Below, in pieces: positions 27,972 to 38,269 of a stretch of DNA of 64,000 nucleotides. The translations under genes and the position numbers were made by a program. The notes beneath the pieces are model-generated. The model saw nothing but the letters and a program-made list of their open reading frames with translations. It ran no database searches and was not told the DNA's origin. The stretch comes from Alphaproteobacteria bacterium. Lineage in GTDB: Bacteria > Pseudomonadota > Alphaproteobacteria > Micavibrionales > Micavibrionaceae. How positions within the stretch are numbered: position 1 is the first letter of the stretch; every line of letters begins with the position of its first letter. The stretch spans positions 1 through 64,000 of the forward strand of contig JAGYOK010000004.1 in the NCBI GenBank assembly GCA_018399685.1. Direction: 5' to 3'.

Positions 27972-30002
27972 TCAAATTTGTAATTCCGCCGCCTCAAGTG
28001 CCTTAATCTGATCCCTCAAGCGGGCGGCATCCTCGAACTCCAAATTCCCCGCAGCCTCATGCATTTGCTTACGCAGGCCTTCAATATGCTTCCTCATCTT
28101 CGCAGGTTCGTGCAAAAATTCCGCCAGAGCGCTATCGGCTGCCACCGCATAAACCGGTTCTTTTTGCTCGAACATATGATCAAAGGCTTTGGTAATATTG
28201 CGCTTGATCGTCGTCGGAGTGATGCCGTGCTCCTCATTAAAAGCCACCTGCTTTTCCCGCCTGCGCGCGGTTTCATCAATCGCGTATTGCATCGAATCCG
28301 TAATCCGGTCGGCGTATAAAATCGCCTTACCATCGACATTGCGCGCCGCCCGCCCGATCGTTTGCACCATCGAGGTTTTAGAGCGCAGGAAGCCTTCCTT
28401 ATCCGCATCGAGAATACACACCCGCTTGCATTCGGGAATATCCAGCCCCTCGCGCAGAAGGTTAATCCCCACCAGCACATCAAACAGCCCCGCCCGCAGA
28501 TCATGCATAATCTCGATGCGCTCCATCGTATCCACGTCCGAGTGCATATAGCGCACTTTTATGCCGTGTTCGTTGAGGTATTCGGTGAGGGCTTCGGCCA
28601 TTTTCTTGGTCAGCGTAGTAACCAGCATCCGCCCGCCATCGGCTACAACCTCCCGCGCCTCGTTCATCAGATCATCCACCTGATGCGTGGTTGGGCGGAT
28701 TTCCACTGGCGGATCGATCAGCCCCGTAGGCCGCACCACCTGCTCGGCAGATATCCCGCCAGCTTGGGTCAGCTCCCACTCGGATGGCGTAGCGGAGACA
28801 TAGATCGTCTGGCCGCGAAGGGCGTTCCATTCCTCAAAGCGCAAAGGCCGGTTATCCCGCGCAGCCGGAAGGCGGAAGCCATATTCTACCAGCGTGCCCT
28901 TGCGCTTTTGGTCGCCATTATACATAGCGCGGAGCTGCGGAATCATCACATGGCTTTCATCCAAAAACATGATCGCATCATCGGGGAGATATTCGATCAG
29001 GGTCGGCGGCGGCTCGCCGGTTTTGCGCCCCGTGAGATAGCGCGAGTAATTCTCGATCCCCTTGCACATGCCAGTCGCGGTAAGCATCTCCAGATCGAAC
29101 TTTGTGCGCTGCTCAAGGCGCTGCGCTTCCAGCAATTTGCCCTCTTCATTATAGTAAGCCAGCCGCTCTTTTAGGTCGGTTTTGATCTGGGAGATCGCCT
29201 GCTGCATCGTTGGCCCCGGCGTGATGTAGTGCGAATTGGCAAAGATGCGCACACCCTCCAGCTTCTCGAACTTCTCACCAGTCAGAGGGTCAAACTCGGT
29301 GATCGCCTCGATCTCATCGCCAAACAGCGAAAACCGCCACGCCCGATCTTCAAAGTGCGCAGGAAATATCTCGATTACATCCCCGCGCACGCGAAAGCCG
29401 CCGCGCTCGAACGCTACGTCATTGCGGGTATATTGCAGCTCCACCAGCTTGGCGATCAGCGCGCCGCGCTCGATTGTCTGCCCGAGGGACACCGCAAAGG
29501 CCATGGCCATGTAATCTTCTTTAGAGCCGATACCATAGATGCACGACACGCTCGCCACAATGATACAATCCCGCCGCTCGAACAACGCGCGGGTAGCAGC
29601 ATGGCGCATCCGGTCGATCTGCTCATTTATAGCACTATCTTTGTCGATGAAGGTATCGGTGCGCGGAATGTAGGCTTCGGGCTGGTAGTAATCATAATAC
29701 GAGACGAAATACTCCACCGCGTTATTCGGGAAAAAGGACTTGAACTCGCCGTAAAGCTGCGCTGCCAGCGTTTTGTTCGGGGCAAGGATAAGCGCAGGAC
29801 GCTGTAGATCCTCGATAATCTTGGCCATGGTAAAGGTCTTGCCGGAACCCGTAACGCCGAGCAAAACCTGATCGCTCAAGCCTTCGCGCAACCCTCCCAC
29901 AAGCTTGGCAATCGCCTCCGGCTGATCCCCCGCTGGCGTGAAATCGGACACCACCTCAAAGCGGCGCGAGCTATCAATTATATCGGAGAGCATCTCTTTC
30001 AT
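27972..30002 (-). CDS. uvrB: Excinuclease ABC subunit B
   Basis: A 676-residue helicase-like damage-verification subunit of nucleotide excision repair. Visible motifs are Walker [13 protein letters not shown] (near residues 49-60), the beta-hairpin [12 protein letters not shown] (near 103-114), helicase motifs [19 protein letters not shown] and QTIGRAARN, and a C-terminal UVR domain (near 630-670). The last codons differ from the relic copy at 27823, and the stop codon lies at the edge of a palindromic element, so the C-terminus has been slightly remodelled. Confidence 0.98.
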   Translation of the reverse strand: MKEMLSDIIDSSRRFEVVSDFTPAGDQPEAIAKLVGGLREGLSDQVLLGVTGSGKTFTMAKIIEDLQRPALILAPNKTLAAQLYGEFKSFFPNNAVEYFVSYYDYYQPEAYIPRTDTFIDKDSAINEQIDRMRHAATRALFERRDCIIVASVSCIYGIGSKEDYMAMAFAVSLGQTIERGALIAKLVELQYTRNDVAFERGGFRVRGDVIEIFPAHFEDRAWRFSLFGDEIEAITEFDPLTGEKFEKLEGVRIFANSHYITPGPTMQQAISQIKTDLKERLAYYNEEGKLLEAQRLEQRTKFDLEMLTATGMCKGIENYSRYLTGRKTGEPPPTLIEYLPDDAIMFLDESHVMIPQLRAMYNGDQKRKGTLVEYGFRLPAARDNRPLRFEEWNALRGQTIYVSATPSEWELTQAGGISAEQVVRPTGLIDPPVEIRPTTHQVDDLMNEAREVVADGGRMLVTTLTKKMAEALTEYLNEHGIKVRYMHSDVDTMERIEIMHDLRAGLFDVLVGINLLREGLDIPECKRVCILDADKEGFLRSKTSMVQTIGRAARNVDGKAILYADRITDSMQYAIDETARRREKQVAFNEEHGITPTTIKRNITKAFDHMFEQKEPVYAVAADSALAEFLHEPAKMRKHIEGLRKQMHEAAGNLEFEDAARLRDQIKALEAAELQI

Positions 30003-30156
30003 AAGGCAAAGTTATACGATGCCTACCACAAACGGGCAAAGAATTATTTTCATACTTTAAAAAACCCGCGGATAGATAATAAAAACCCTTTGAAAAATAC
30101 CCGGATCTCTGATAGTCCTGCGGGTACTAATTCCTTGTTTCATAAGGCATCCCATC

Positions 30157-30486
30157 ATGATCGTAATGCTCTATTCCGCTGTTGGAATAATTGTCGCCCT
30201 TGGTTATTTACCACAGATATACAATCTAATTGTAAGCCACACCCCGTGTCGTGATATATCGCTGAAAGCGTGGTGTATATGGGAATACACATCCAGCATA
30301 AGTTTGCTATACAGCCTGTACGGTCAAGATGTCGTTGATCCCAAATTCGTGGGCGTTAATGCGGTAAACCTGCTCTTTATCACTATTATCATTTCTATAA
30401 CCGTATACAAGCGGCGGAAATACGAGAAGAAAGTTGCTATTATAGATAACATTCCCGATGTCCTGCCAGATAATATTGACCTATAA
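30157..30486 (+). CDS. SemiSWEET/PQ-loop small membrane protein
   Basis: A 109-residue protein with three predicted transmembrane helices (about residues 3-22, 40-57 and 66-88) and the PQ motif GYLPQIY in the first helix. This is the architecture of bacterial SemiSWEET sugar transporters and related half-transporters, which work as dimers. The C-terminus is charged and cytoplasmic (YKRRKYEKK). Substrate unknown; a sugar or small solute is the family expectation. Confidence 0.65.
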   Translation: MIVMLYSAVGIIVALGYLPQIYNLIVSHTPCRDISLKAWCIWEYTSSISLLYSLYGQDVVDPKFVGVNAVNLLFITIIISITVYKRRKYEKKVAIIDNIPDVLPDNIDL

Positions 30487-30551
30487 TTCCTTTGTCATAG
30501 CGCTTATTCTTTGCTATTGCTGTTCCCTTGAATACAAGAAAAGGAACAACA

Positions 30552-32162
30552 ATGACCAGCACCCCTGCCATCACACCGGATATAGCCGCAAAAAACCGCA
30601 CATGGGCTTTTGAAGAAGCCAAGGCCGTGGTTAAACGCTTGCGCGCCATGGGCAAGGGACAGGTTAAAACACCGGATAAGGGTTATGTCGTTTTCGAAAC
30701 AGGCTATGGCCCTTCCGGGCTGCCGCACATTGGTACATTCGGCGAAGTCTGCCGCACTACGATGGTCATGCAGGCATTCCAACAGCTACAGCCGGACATT
30801 CCAACAAAGCTTATTTGCTTTTCCGACGACCTTGACGGATTCCGCAAAGTTCCGGGCAACGTCCCGAATCAGGAAATGCTGGCAAACTATATAGGCCAGC
30901 CCCTTACAAAAGTCCCGAACCCTTTTGATACCAAAGACAAAAGCTTTGGCGAGCACAACAACGCAAGGCTCTGCGAGTTTCTGGATAAATTCGGCTTTAA
31001 ATATGACTTCTACAGCGCGACAGAGTGCTACACCTCGGGTATGTTTGATGAGAGCCTGAAGCTCATGCTTCTCAAACATGAGGAAATCAGGCAAGCTGTG
31101 CTCCCCATACTTGGAGAAGAACGCGCAGCAACCTATTCCCCGTTCCTGCCAATTTCTCCAAGCACAGGAAAGGTGCTTCAAACACCTATCCTTGAAGTAA
31201 ACGCGCAAGACTTCACCATCACTTACGAAGATGAAGACGGAACCCGTGTTACGCAAGAAGTCACAAGCGGCAAGGTTAAAGCTCAGTGGCGCGCGGATTG
31301 GGCATTGCGCTGGCACGCACTGGATGTGGATTACGAGATGAGCGGCAAAGACTTGAAAACCGCCGCCGATATTTCCAAACAAATCCTGAAAATTCTTGGC
31401 AAGCCCAATATTGCAGGTTTCCATTATGAAATGTTCCTAGATGAAGAAGGAAAAAAGATCTCCAAATCCAAAGGCAATGGTTTGTCGATGGAAGAATGGC
31501 TGACCTATGCCCCGCCGGAGAGTTTGGCATATTATATGTTCCAGCGCCCGACCAGCGCCAAAAAACTTTATTTTGATATCATCCCTAAAGCCGTGGATGA
31601 ATATATCACTTTTATGGACAAACTCCCCGAGCAAACTCCGGCGCAGCAACTGGACAATCCGGCATGGCATATCCATAATGGCTGCGTTCCTGAAGGACAG
31701 CACACGCCAGTAACATTCTCGCTTTTGCTTAATCTGGTAAACGCCGCTAATACCGAGGATCGTGAGATGATCTGGAAGTTTATAGGCCAGTACGCGCCGC
31801 AAGCCACGCCTCAAAGCGCACCGTTTTTGGATAGATTGGTCGGGCACGCAATCCAGTATTATAAAGACTTTGTACTGCCTGAAAAATCCTACCGCAAACC
31901 TGATGAGCGCGAATCTATGGCTTTAGACGCTTTAGCCGATTCCCTTGAAGGGATGAATGCCGGACTGCCCGCAGAAGAATATATGAGCGCGGTTTTTACA
32001 GCCGGCAAAGATAACGGCTATGATAAGGAAAACCTCCGCGAGTGGTTTCAGGCGCTTTATCAAATCCTGCTAGGGCAAGATCAAGGCCCGCGCTTTGGCT
32101 CCTTCGTTGCTCTTTATGGCCCAAAGGAAACTGTTGGCCTTATCAGGAAAGCTTTAAACTAG
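30552..32162 (+). CDS. lysK: Lysyl-tRNA synthetase, class I
   Basis: A 536-residue class I LysRS, the form found in alphaproteobacteria and archaea instead of the class II enzyme. The nucleotide-binding motif is GLPHIGTFGE (HIGH-like), and the KMSKS-like motif is KISKSKGNG near residue 300. The ATG at 30552 is chosen over a TTG at 30528 because AAGGA lies eight bases upstream of it. It charges tRNA-Lys with lysine in translation. Confidence 0.96.
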   Translation: MTSTPAITPDIAAKNRTWAFEEAKAVVKRLRAMGKGQVKTPDKGYVVFETGYGPSGLPHIGTFGEVCRTTMVMQAFQQLQPDIPTKLICFSDDLDGFRKVPGNVPNQEMLANYIGQPLTKVPNPFDTKDKSFGEHNNARLCEFLDKFGFKYDFYSATECYTSGMFDESLKLMLLKHEEIRQAVLPILGEERAATYSPFLPISPSTGKVLQTPILEVNAQDFTITYEDEDGTRVTQEVTSGKVKAQWRADWALRWHALDVDYEMSGKDLKTAADISKQILKILGKPNIAGFHYEMFLDEEGKKISKSKGNGLSMEEWLTYAPPESLAYYMFQRPTSAKKLYFDIIPKAVDEYITFMDKLPEQTPAQQLDNPAWHIHNGCVPEGQHTPVTFSLLLNLVNAANTEDREMIWKFIGQYAPQATPQSAPFLDRLVGHAIQYYKDFVLPEKSYRKPDERESMALDALADSLEGMNAGLPAEEYMSAVFTAGKDNGYDKENLREWFQALYQILLGQDQGPRFGSFVALYGPKETVGLIRKALN

Positions 32163-32252
32163 CCAATCCAACAACCTAATTTTCTTGCGCATTATGACAA
32201 AGCTATGCCATAGTGTGTGCGCTTGATAGAATACAACCTAAGGAGATAAATT

Positions 32253-33116
32253 GTGGCTTTAGAAATAAAAAAGAAACTTACAAGCACGCGTGATTTTTGG
32301 AAATGCGTTTTAAATATAGATAGTGCTTGTAGCCCCACACTAAGAAAATGTGCATGGGGATCATTCAAGAACAAAAATGTTAAGGACATAAAAGAAGTCC
32401 TCACGGCTCCCGAAGTTGTCGCCTCATTCAAAAAACTTGGAAAAATAGGCACACAATTTGATAACATCAGAGAACACGTCCTTGATATCATAAATAAGGC
32501 TGCAAAAAATCTCCCTAAAGAAGAAATGGTTCCTTTAGCAAAATTTTTAGCACATGACGAAGTTACAAACATTGCACTAAAAGACAGAGAACATGACGAA
32601 AATTATAAAGTCATATACTCAAGAGTCCACGGAGCTGCCTATCGTATGCTAGGTAAGGTTGTAGACGATCCAGATCTTCGTGGTCAACTCATTGAAGCAC
32701 TCAAAATAAATGATCTTGGACGCACACTTATTGCCCATACTGATAGACCGGTATTTGATGTATTATATTTGTCAAAAGGCTTAACTCCGGGAGAATTTGA
32801 TGAATTACTGACAGATACCCAGTTTTTTGCTGATGTTCCATATAGAGAAATCTTCAAAACTGATCTTGAATATGAAAAAGATGAAATTGCTATTAACTTA
32901 TTGTTAGATGCCAATCCCGAGCTTGAAGAAAAATTAGACGAATATAGGAGAACAAGCCATCTTCACGCCCCCCCTTTCCCTCCCATTGAAAGAATATGTG
33001 ATCCTAACGACGCGCATTTTTATTCACAACAAGCACGCTCAATTATTGATATTGCCTTAGAGCACTGCAAAGGCGCACCGGAAGCCGCACCTTATCTTGG
33101 TAATGAGCACGACTAA
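32253..33116 (+). CDS. Hypothetical protein, mostly helical
   Basis: A 287-residue protein starting at GTG with a strong ribosome site AAGGAG seven bases upstream. The composition is charged and largely helical, with no signal peptide or membrane segment. Short recognisable stretches such as EEMVPLAKFLAHDEV and RTLIAHTDRPVFDVLYLSKG give no family assignment. A clear terminator follows, so it is a single transcription unit or the end of one starting at lysK. Confidence 0.7.
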   Translation: MALEIKKKLTSTRDFWKCVLNIDSACSPTLRKCAWGSFKNKNVKDIKEVLTAPEVVASFKKLGKIGTQFDNIREHVLDIINKAAKNLPKEEMVPLAKFLAHDEVTNIALKDREHDENYKVIYSRVHGAAYRMLGKVVDDPDLRGQLIEALKINDLGRTLIAHTDRPVFDVLYLSKGLTPGEFDELLTDTQFFADVPYREIFKTDLEYEKDEIAINLLLDANPELEEKLDEYRRTSHLHAPPFPPIERICDPNDAHFYSQQARSIIDIALEHCKGAPEAAPYLGNEHD

Positions 33117-33150
33117 ACACAACTGCACTTATATATATCAATTCACAAAG

Positions 33151-33174
33151 CGCCGCCACCCCAGCGGCGTTTTT
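33151..33174 (+). terminator. Rho-independent terminator
   Basis: Perfect stem CGCCGC / GCGGCG with a seven-base loop, followed by TTTTT, 34 bases after the gene ending at 33116. Confidence 0.85.
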
Positions 33175-33351
33175 GTATCTAACGCCAAAAATTTCCACAT
33201 ATCCGCATTTTTCATAAAATTTAGATAAAATTTTAAATAATTTTTAATTATATGCCCGATATACTGAGATATAGACTATAAAACAGGTCGTTGTGTGTGG
33301 GGCACGCAAAGGCATAAATATAAACAATAATTAAAAACAGAGTGCATAATT

Positions 33352-33864
33352 ATGCTTGGTATAGAAAATGCGCGGCCAACCGCGAAAAAATTACTAAATC
33401 ACATAGACACGTTCGAGGAATTCTGCCTCGGCAAACGAACCTACTCGCCTTCAATATTCAGAGCCATAAACGAAGAACTAAGCGTTGGTGCCGTTTTAAT
33501 GCTCGGCAAACACAGATATCAAAAAGAGCGTGATGGTAATCACCTTCTATGGAAAGGTATGGATGAGTACGAACATGATCTAGGCCCCGTACATGAGGCA
33601 AACATCATGCGGGACTTCCCGGGATTCCACAAAAAAAGGTCATTATCTCTGGGCAATACTCGCGTAAAGGAAACGCAAATTGTCCCCCACCCTAATGGCA
33701 AAGGGAACCTGTCTATCGTAATTATGAAGGACGGCACAGTTGGAATCGGCCCAAATTATCGTATAGCCCTGAGGAACGCTGCCCTTCGTATGCACTTAAA
33801 AGCAAAGTTTAACTTCGCCTCTTTATTCGCTTTGTGGAGAACGGCTGTCTGCGGACACGCCTAG
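33352..33864 (+). CDS. Hypothetical protein, 170 residues
   Basis: A basic protein of unknown function without signal peptide or strong membrane segment. Features seen are a central GNHLLWKGMDEYEHDLGPVHE segment and a C-terminal beta/alpha part with LSIVIMKDGTVGIGPNYRIALRNAALRMHLKAKF. The last segment looks like a compact fold ending in an amphipathic helix. The frame overlaps a shorter spurious one at 33342. Real gene status is supported by the length of the open frame and its codon pattern only. Confidence 0.55.
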   Translation: MLGIENARPTAKKLLNHIDTFEEFCLGKRTYSPSIFRAINEELSVGAVLMLGKHRYQKERDGNHLLWKGMDEYEHDLGPVHEANIMRDFPGFHKKRSLSLGNTRVKETQIVPHPNGKGNLSIVIMKDGTVGIGPNYRIALRNAALRMHLKAKFNFASLFALWRTAVCGHA

Positions 33865-33956
33865 AGTTATAAACCTGAAGATCAAAAAGAATATTTTTCT
33901 TCCTATCCTCTTTCTTCCTATCCTCTTATAGAAGAAAACATGCTATGGACTAAAGC

Positions 33957-36755
33957 ATGAGTCCTTCTAACACAAAAGCCGAAGCCGCACCTCCTCCGAT
34001 GCCAAAGCATATCAGCCTTCCTGATATCCCTGCCTTATGTGTGAATGCAGAAAACGGCGTACTTTTCACCAGCGATGGGGAGCTTATCTCCCTCCCCCAT
34101 AAAGATATTTCACCATTAATAGCAAACAAGGCCATTATGGTATGTCATGCCCCTTACACCAAGAAAAGGCTTGGCTTTGAGGGCTTTTTTACCTTTGATG
34201 TGCTGGAGCTTTTCGCCTTCACCCATCCGGCGCGCTTTTGCGTCCCTACACCTGTTGGCCTGTGCAAAGCGCTGGACATTCCCACCCCCGACAATTTCGA
34301 AGACCACCCCTTTGCCCTTATGGATATAGCCCGCACTTTGCTTAAAGACCTGCAAAATGACCCCTACAAAGAGCAGGCCGACCCAGTAAAAATAGCAGGT
34401 GTAATGGGCTTAAAAGGAAAAGGCTGGCCTTGGAGCCAATATATCTTCTCAGCTCTCGGACATGAATATGACCCGCAAGCCGAAATTCTTTCACGCTCTG
34501 CAATGAATGTCTGGAAACACCTGCCGGAGTGGGGAGAAGAACCGCCCGCGCCTCCATCTGCGCACGAGCCTGTGAGCGATGAGGAAGCTCTGGAAAAATT
34601 AACCGAGCTGCTAAGTGTCGGCAACCGCACGCATACAAAACGCCCCGGTCAGGAATCCTACTGCAAAAGCGTGAGAGCCATGTTCGAGCCTATGGCAGAA
34701 GACGAAAACCCTCATATTGTGTTGGCCGAAGCCGAAACCGGCGTTGGAAAAACTCTTGGATATCTTGCCCCTTCAAGCGTATGGGCTGATAAAAACGAAG
34801 GCGCAGTCTGGATATCGACTTATACCAAAAACCTCCAGCGCCAGATCGATAGCGAACTTGACCGTCTCTACCCTCACCCGGTTGTTAAGGATGCCTACGT
34901 CGCTGTGCGTAAAGGACGCGAGAATTATTTATGCCTGCTAAATCTTGAAGAGGCCGCCGCCGGAGCAGGCTTATCTTACAACCCGCGCCACGCAATCAGC
35001 GCCGGAATAATGGCGCGCTGGGCAATCGCCACAAAAAATGGCGACCTGAGCGGGGCAGATTTCCCCGGATGGCTCCCCGGTATTATGGGATGGGCAAACA
35101 CATCCGGCTTATCAGATCGTCGCGGTGAATGCATATACTCTGCCTGCGACCACTATCGCCGTTGCTTTATCGAGCGCTCAATCCGAAAAGCTGCGCGGGC
35201 ACGGCTGGTTATTGCCAACCACGCGCTTGTAATGATTAACGCCGCCGGATCAACCTCCTCGAATGATATGCCCACACGATACGTCTTTGATGAGGGACAC
35301 CACCTCTTCAGCGCCGCCGACAGCGCCTACGCAGCCCGCCTCACAGCCAGCGAAAGCGCAGAGCTGCGACGCTGGATCATAGGCAATGAAGGCGCACGCA
35401 AAGGCCGAAGCCGCGGCCTCAAACGCCGCTGTGAAGATTTAATAGAAGGTGATGAAAAAGCCCTGCGCGCTATGGAGGATATTTTACATCAGGCCACAAA
35501 TGCCTTATGCGCCATGAACTGGAGCAGGCGTTTTAAAGACAAAGCCCCGATTGGCCCATGCGAAAACTTTCTTATGCAAGTCCATAGAATCGTGAGCGCC
35601 CGCGCTACGGCCAAGGATTTGAATAGCCCTTATTCCATTGAAACCCCCCTTTTTCCATTAGATGATGAAATACTGCTTGCTTGCAAAAAGCTTAAAAAAG
35701 CTCTTACTGGCCTGCTTAAACCAATGGACAAGCTCACAAAACATATGCACGAGCGCCTTATTAAATATCAGGGACAAATGGATGGGGACACCCGCAGGCG
35801 TTTTGACTCTTTATCCACTTCTTTGGAACGCCGCGGCTGTCTGACTCTAAAAAGCTGGATTTCCATGCTCGAAACTATGGAGCAAACAACAACTGTTGAA
35901 GGCTTTGTTGACTGGATGGAGGTTGAACGCATAGACGGAAAAGCGGTAGATGTAGGGATATATCGCCATTACATTGACCCGATGAAACCTTTTGCCACAT
36001 CAATGCGCCCCCATGTCCACGGTATGACAATAACCTCGGCCACACTGCAAGACAGTAGTGAAGACGAAGCATTGAACTGGCAAGTTGCCTCTATGCGCAG
36101 CGGAGCACATTACCTTTCTTTGCACCCACAGCAAAGCAGCTACCCCTCTCCCTTTAATTACGCAAAAAACACGCGCATTATTATTATCAATGACGTAAAT
36201 AAAAAAGATATAGATCAGGTCGCCGCGGCCTACACATCACTGTTTTTAGCTGCGGGCGGAGGCGCACTAGGTTTATTCACAGCCATACAGCGCCTGCGTG
36301 CTGTTTATGACAAGATTGCCACGCCTTTGGAAAAATCCGGGCTGACACTTTACGGCCAGCATATCGAACAAATCGACACAGGCACATTAATCGACATTTT
36401 CCGCGAAGAGCGCAACGCCTGTCTTTTGGGAACAGATGCCGTACGCGACGGGGTGGATGTCCCCGGAGACTCATTGCGCACGCTTGTCTTTGACCGCGTC
36501 CCGTGGCCTCGCCCGACATTGCTGCATAAAGCCAGACGCAAAGCTTTCGGAAGCAGACAGTATGACGAGATGCTCACCCGGCTGAAACTTAAACAGGCTT
36601 TTGGTCGCCTCATCCGCCATGAAGATGACAAAGGAATATTTGTCATGCTCGACCCCATGCTGCCATCGCGCCTGCAAACAGCCTTCCCCAAAGACGCCCC
36701 CCTTCTTAAAATCAGCCTTAAAGAAGCCATAGAAGAAATTAAATCATTCTTGTAA
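33957..36755 (+). CDS. ATP-dependent DNA helicase, DinG/XPD family
   Basis: A 932-residue superfamily 2 helicase. An alphaproteobacterial N-terminal extension of about 220 residues precedes the helicase core. Walker A is EAETGVGKT (near residue 262), and the DEAH box appears as VFDEGHH (near 445). Cys residues in LCLLNLEE, YSACDHYRRC and nearby fit an Fe-S cluster domain between motifs I and II. C-terminal motifs include LLGTDAVRDGVDVPG and LKQAFGRLIRHEDD. Family members unwind 5'-tailed DNA, R-loops or blocked forks. Confidence 0.9.
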   Translation: MSPSNTKAEAAPPPMPKHISLPDIPALCVNAENGVLFTSDGELISLPHKDISPLIANKAIMVCHAPYTKKRLGFEGFFTFDVLELFAFTHPARFCVPTPVGLCKALDIPTPDNFEDHPFALMDIARTLLKDLQNDPYKEQADPVKIAGVMGLKGKGWPWSQYIFSALGHEYDPQAEILSRSAMNVWKHLPEWGEEPPAPPSAHEPVSDEEALEKLTELLSVGNRTHTKRPGQESYCKSVRAMFEPMAEDENPHIVLAEAETGVGKTLGYLAPSSVWADKNEGAVWISTYTKNLQRQIDSELDRLYPHPVVKDAYVAVRKGRENYLCLLNLEEAAAGAGLSYNPRHAISAGIMARWAIATKNGDLSGADFPGWLPGIMGWANTSGLSDRRGECIYSACDHYRRCFIERSIRKAARARLVIANHALVMINAAGSTSSNDMPTRYVFDEGHHLFSAADSAYAARLTASESAELRRWIIGNEGARKGRSRGLKRRCEDLIEGDEKALRAMEDILHQATNALCAMNWSRRFKDKAPIGPCENFLMQVHRIVSARATAKDLNSPYSIETPLFPLDDEILLACKKLKKALTGLLKPMDKLTKHMHERLIKYQGQMDGDTRRRFDSLSTSLERRGCLTLKSWISMLETMEQTTTVEGFVDWMEVERIDGKAVDVGIYRHYIDPMKPFATSMRPHVHGMTITSATLQDSSEDEALNWQVASMRSGAHYLSLHPQQSSYPSPFNYAKNTRIIIINDVNKKDIDQVAAAYTSLFLAAGGGALGLFTAIQRLRAVYDKIATPLEKSGLTLYGQHIEQIDTGTLIDIFREERNACLLGTDAVRDGVDVPGDSLRTLVFDRVPWPRPTLLHKARRKAFGSRQYDEMLTRLKLKQAFGRLIRHEDDKGIFVMLDPMLPSRLQTAFPKDAPLLKISLKEAIEEIKSFL

Positions 36756-36881
36756 AACCCACAAAAAAACAACTACTGTCTGCATTCCTCTTCTTGCCAC
36801 AAAAAAGAATCGGGCTATGATCGATTGACCGCCCTAAAAAAACCAGCCGTCTGCAAGAAACCGTCTGTAAGAAAGTACCGC

Positions 36882-38258
36882 ATGCCCCCTTTTCTGTACG
36901 AAATATCTGATATCGACCCGATAGAAGCCTTTCTGGCCATTAAGCACATCCCGTACAGTTTACTGCTGGACAGCGCAGATAAAAAGCACCCCGCCAGCCG
37001 TTACAGCTATGTCATGTGCATGCCTGTCGAAACCATCGAAGCCAAAAATGACAGCATTACAGTAACAAACTGGGAGCAACGCCTAAGCCTGAAAGGCAAC
37101 CCTTTTGAGCTGCTGCAAGACCGCCTGTCTTCATGGGTAAATGACGTAAAGCGACTTGAAGGCCTCCCCCCTTTTCAAGGAGGCGCCGCCGGATTATTTG
37201 GCTATGACCTCGCCCGCTCGCTCGAAAAACTTCCTGATAATAACCACGATAAAAACGCCGTCCCCGATCTGGCTGTTGGTATTTACGATCAGGTTCTGGC
37301 GTTTGACCATTTACGAAAGCGCAGCTATATTTTCACGCACGCCCACAACGAAGAAGAAGCCATAAAAAAGCGTGACCATTTCATAAAACTGATTACACAA
37401 AAAATTGACGCCCCGGCCTATGAGAAACAAGACCCGCCACTGAACTGGTCTTCCAATTTTGATGAGGATAGTTACTGCGAAGCTGTTCAAAAGACAATAG
37501 ATTACATCTATGCCGGTGACATATTTCAGGCTAATTTATCACAATGCTTTACAGCCCCCCGCCCCGAAAACCTTGATCCATTCATTCACTACTGCCATAT
37601 GCGGGAAGTAAACCCTGCACCTTTTGCTTGTTACATGAATATCGGAGATATCAAGATATCCTCGGTCTCCCCCGAACGCTTCATTACTATTAATGACGGC
37701 CTTATCGAAACCTGCCCTGTTAAGGGGACAAAACCCCGCTCGGATAACATTGTAGAAGATAAAAACAACAAAAAAGAGCTTTTGGAAAGTGAAAAAGAAC
37801 GCGCCGAAAACACAATGATTGTTGATCTTCTGCGCAATGATCTCTCTAAAATATGTATCCCTGACAGCGTTGAAGTTACCAGACTTTGTGAGCTCGAAAG
37901 CTTTGCCAGCGTCCACCACCTTGTCTCAACCGTGCAAGCCCGACTGGCAAAAAACAAAACTCCTGTTGACGTATTAAGAGCCTGCTTCCCGGGAGGGTCA
38001 ATTACAGGAGCGCCCAAAATCCGCGCCATGGAAATCATAGGAGAGCTGGAAACTATAGATCGAGGCGCATATTGCGGCTCTATCGGTTATATCGGATTTG
38101 ATGGCTCGATGGACACCAATATACTAATTCGCACATTGACATACGACGACGATACCATCACCTTACAAGCTGGCGGAGGCGTCGTTGCTGAATCTGCTCC
38201 CAAAACGGAGTATCAAGAGACACTGGATAAAGCCTCGGCAATATTTCAATCATTCTAA
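36882..38258 (+). CDS. pabB: Aminodeoxychorismate synthase component I
   Basis: A 458-residue chorismate-binding enzyme that with the glutaminase PabA makes 4-amino-4-deoxychorismate for folate. The motif CPVKGTKPR contains the Lys that distinguishes PabB from TrpE (PIAGT in TrpE). Other motifs are ENTMIVDLLRNDLSK, PGGSITGAPKIRAMEII and GAYCGSIGYIGFDG. ATG 36882 is preferred; an in-frame TTG at 36825 would add 19 basic residues. It lies 11 bases before pabA. No pabC lyase gene is adjacent. Confidence 0.87.
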   Translation: MPPFLYEISDIDPIEAFLAIKHIPYSLLLDSADKKHPASRYSYVMCMPVETIEAKNDSITVTNWEQRLSLKGNPFELLQDRLSSWVNDVKRLEGLPPFQGGAAGLFGYDLARSLEKLPDNNHDKNAVPDLAVGIYDQVLAFDHLRKRSYIFTHAHNEEEAIKKRDHFIKLITQKIDAPAYEKQDPPLNWSSNFDEDSYCEAVQKTIDYIYAGDIFQANLSQCFTAPRPENLDPFIHYCHMREVNPAPFACYMNIGDIKISSVSPERFITINDGLIETCPVKGTKPRSDNIVEDKNNKKELLESEKERAENTMIVDLLRNDLSKICIPDSVEVTRLCELESFASVHHLVSTVQARLAKNKTPVDVLRACFPGGSITGAPKIRAMEIIGELETIDRGAYCGSIGYIGFDGSMDTNILIRTLTYDDDTITLQAGGGVVAESAPKTEYQETLDKASAIFQSF

Positions 38259-38269
38259 ACACTTGCGGT

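Noticed and set aside
28362..29807. Long plus-strand reading frames (270 and 192 codons) inside uvrB
   Set aside because: They are antisense shadows of a highly conserved gene; the encoded peptides have no recognisable domain.
33899..33927. Short direct repeat TCTTCCTATCCTCT before the DinG-like gene
   Set aside because: Two 14-base copies in a low-complexity pyrimidine stretch; slippage is enough to explain it.
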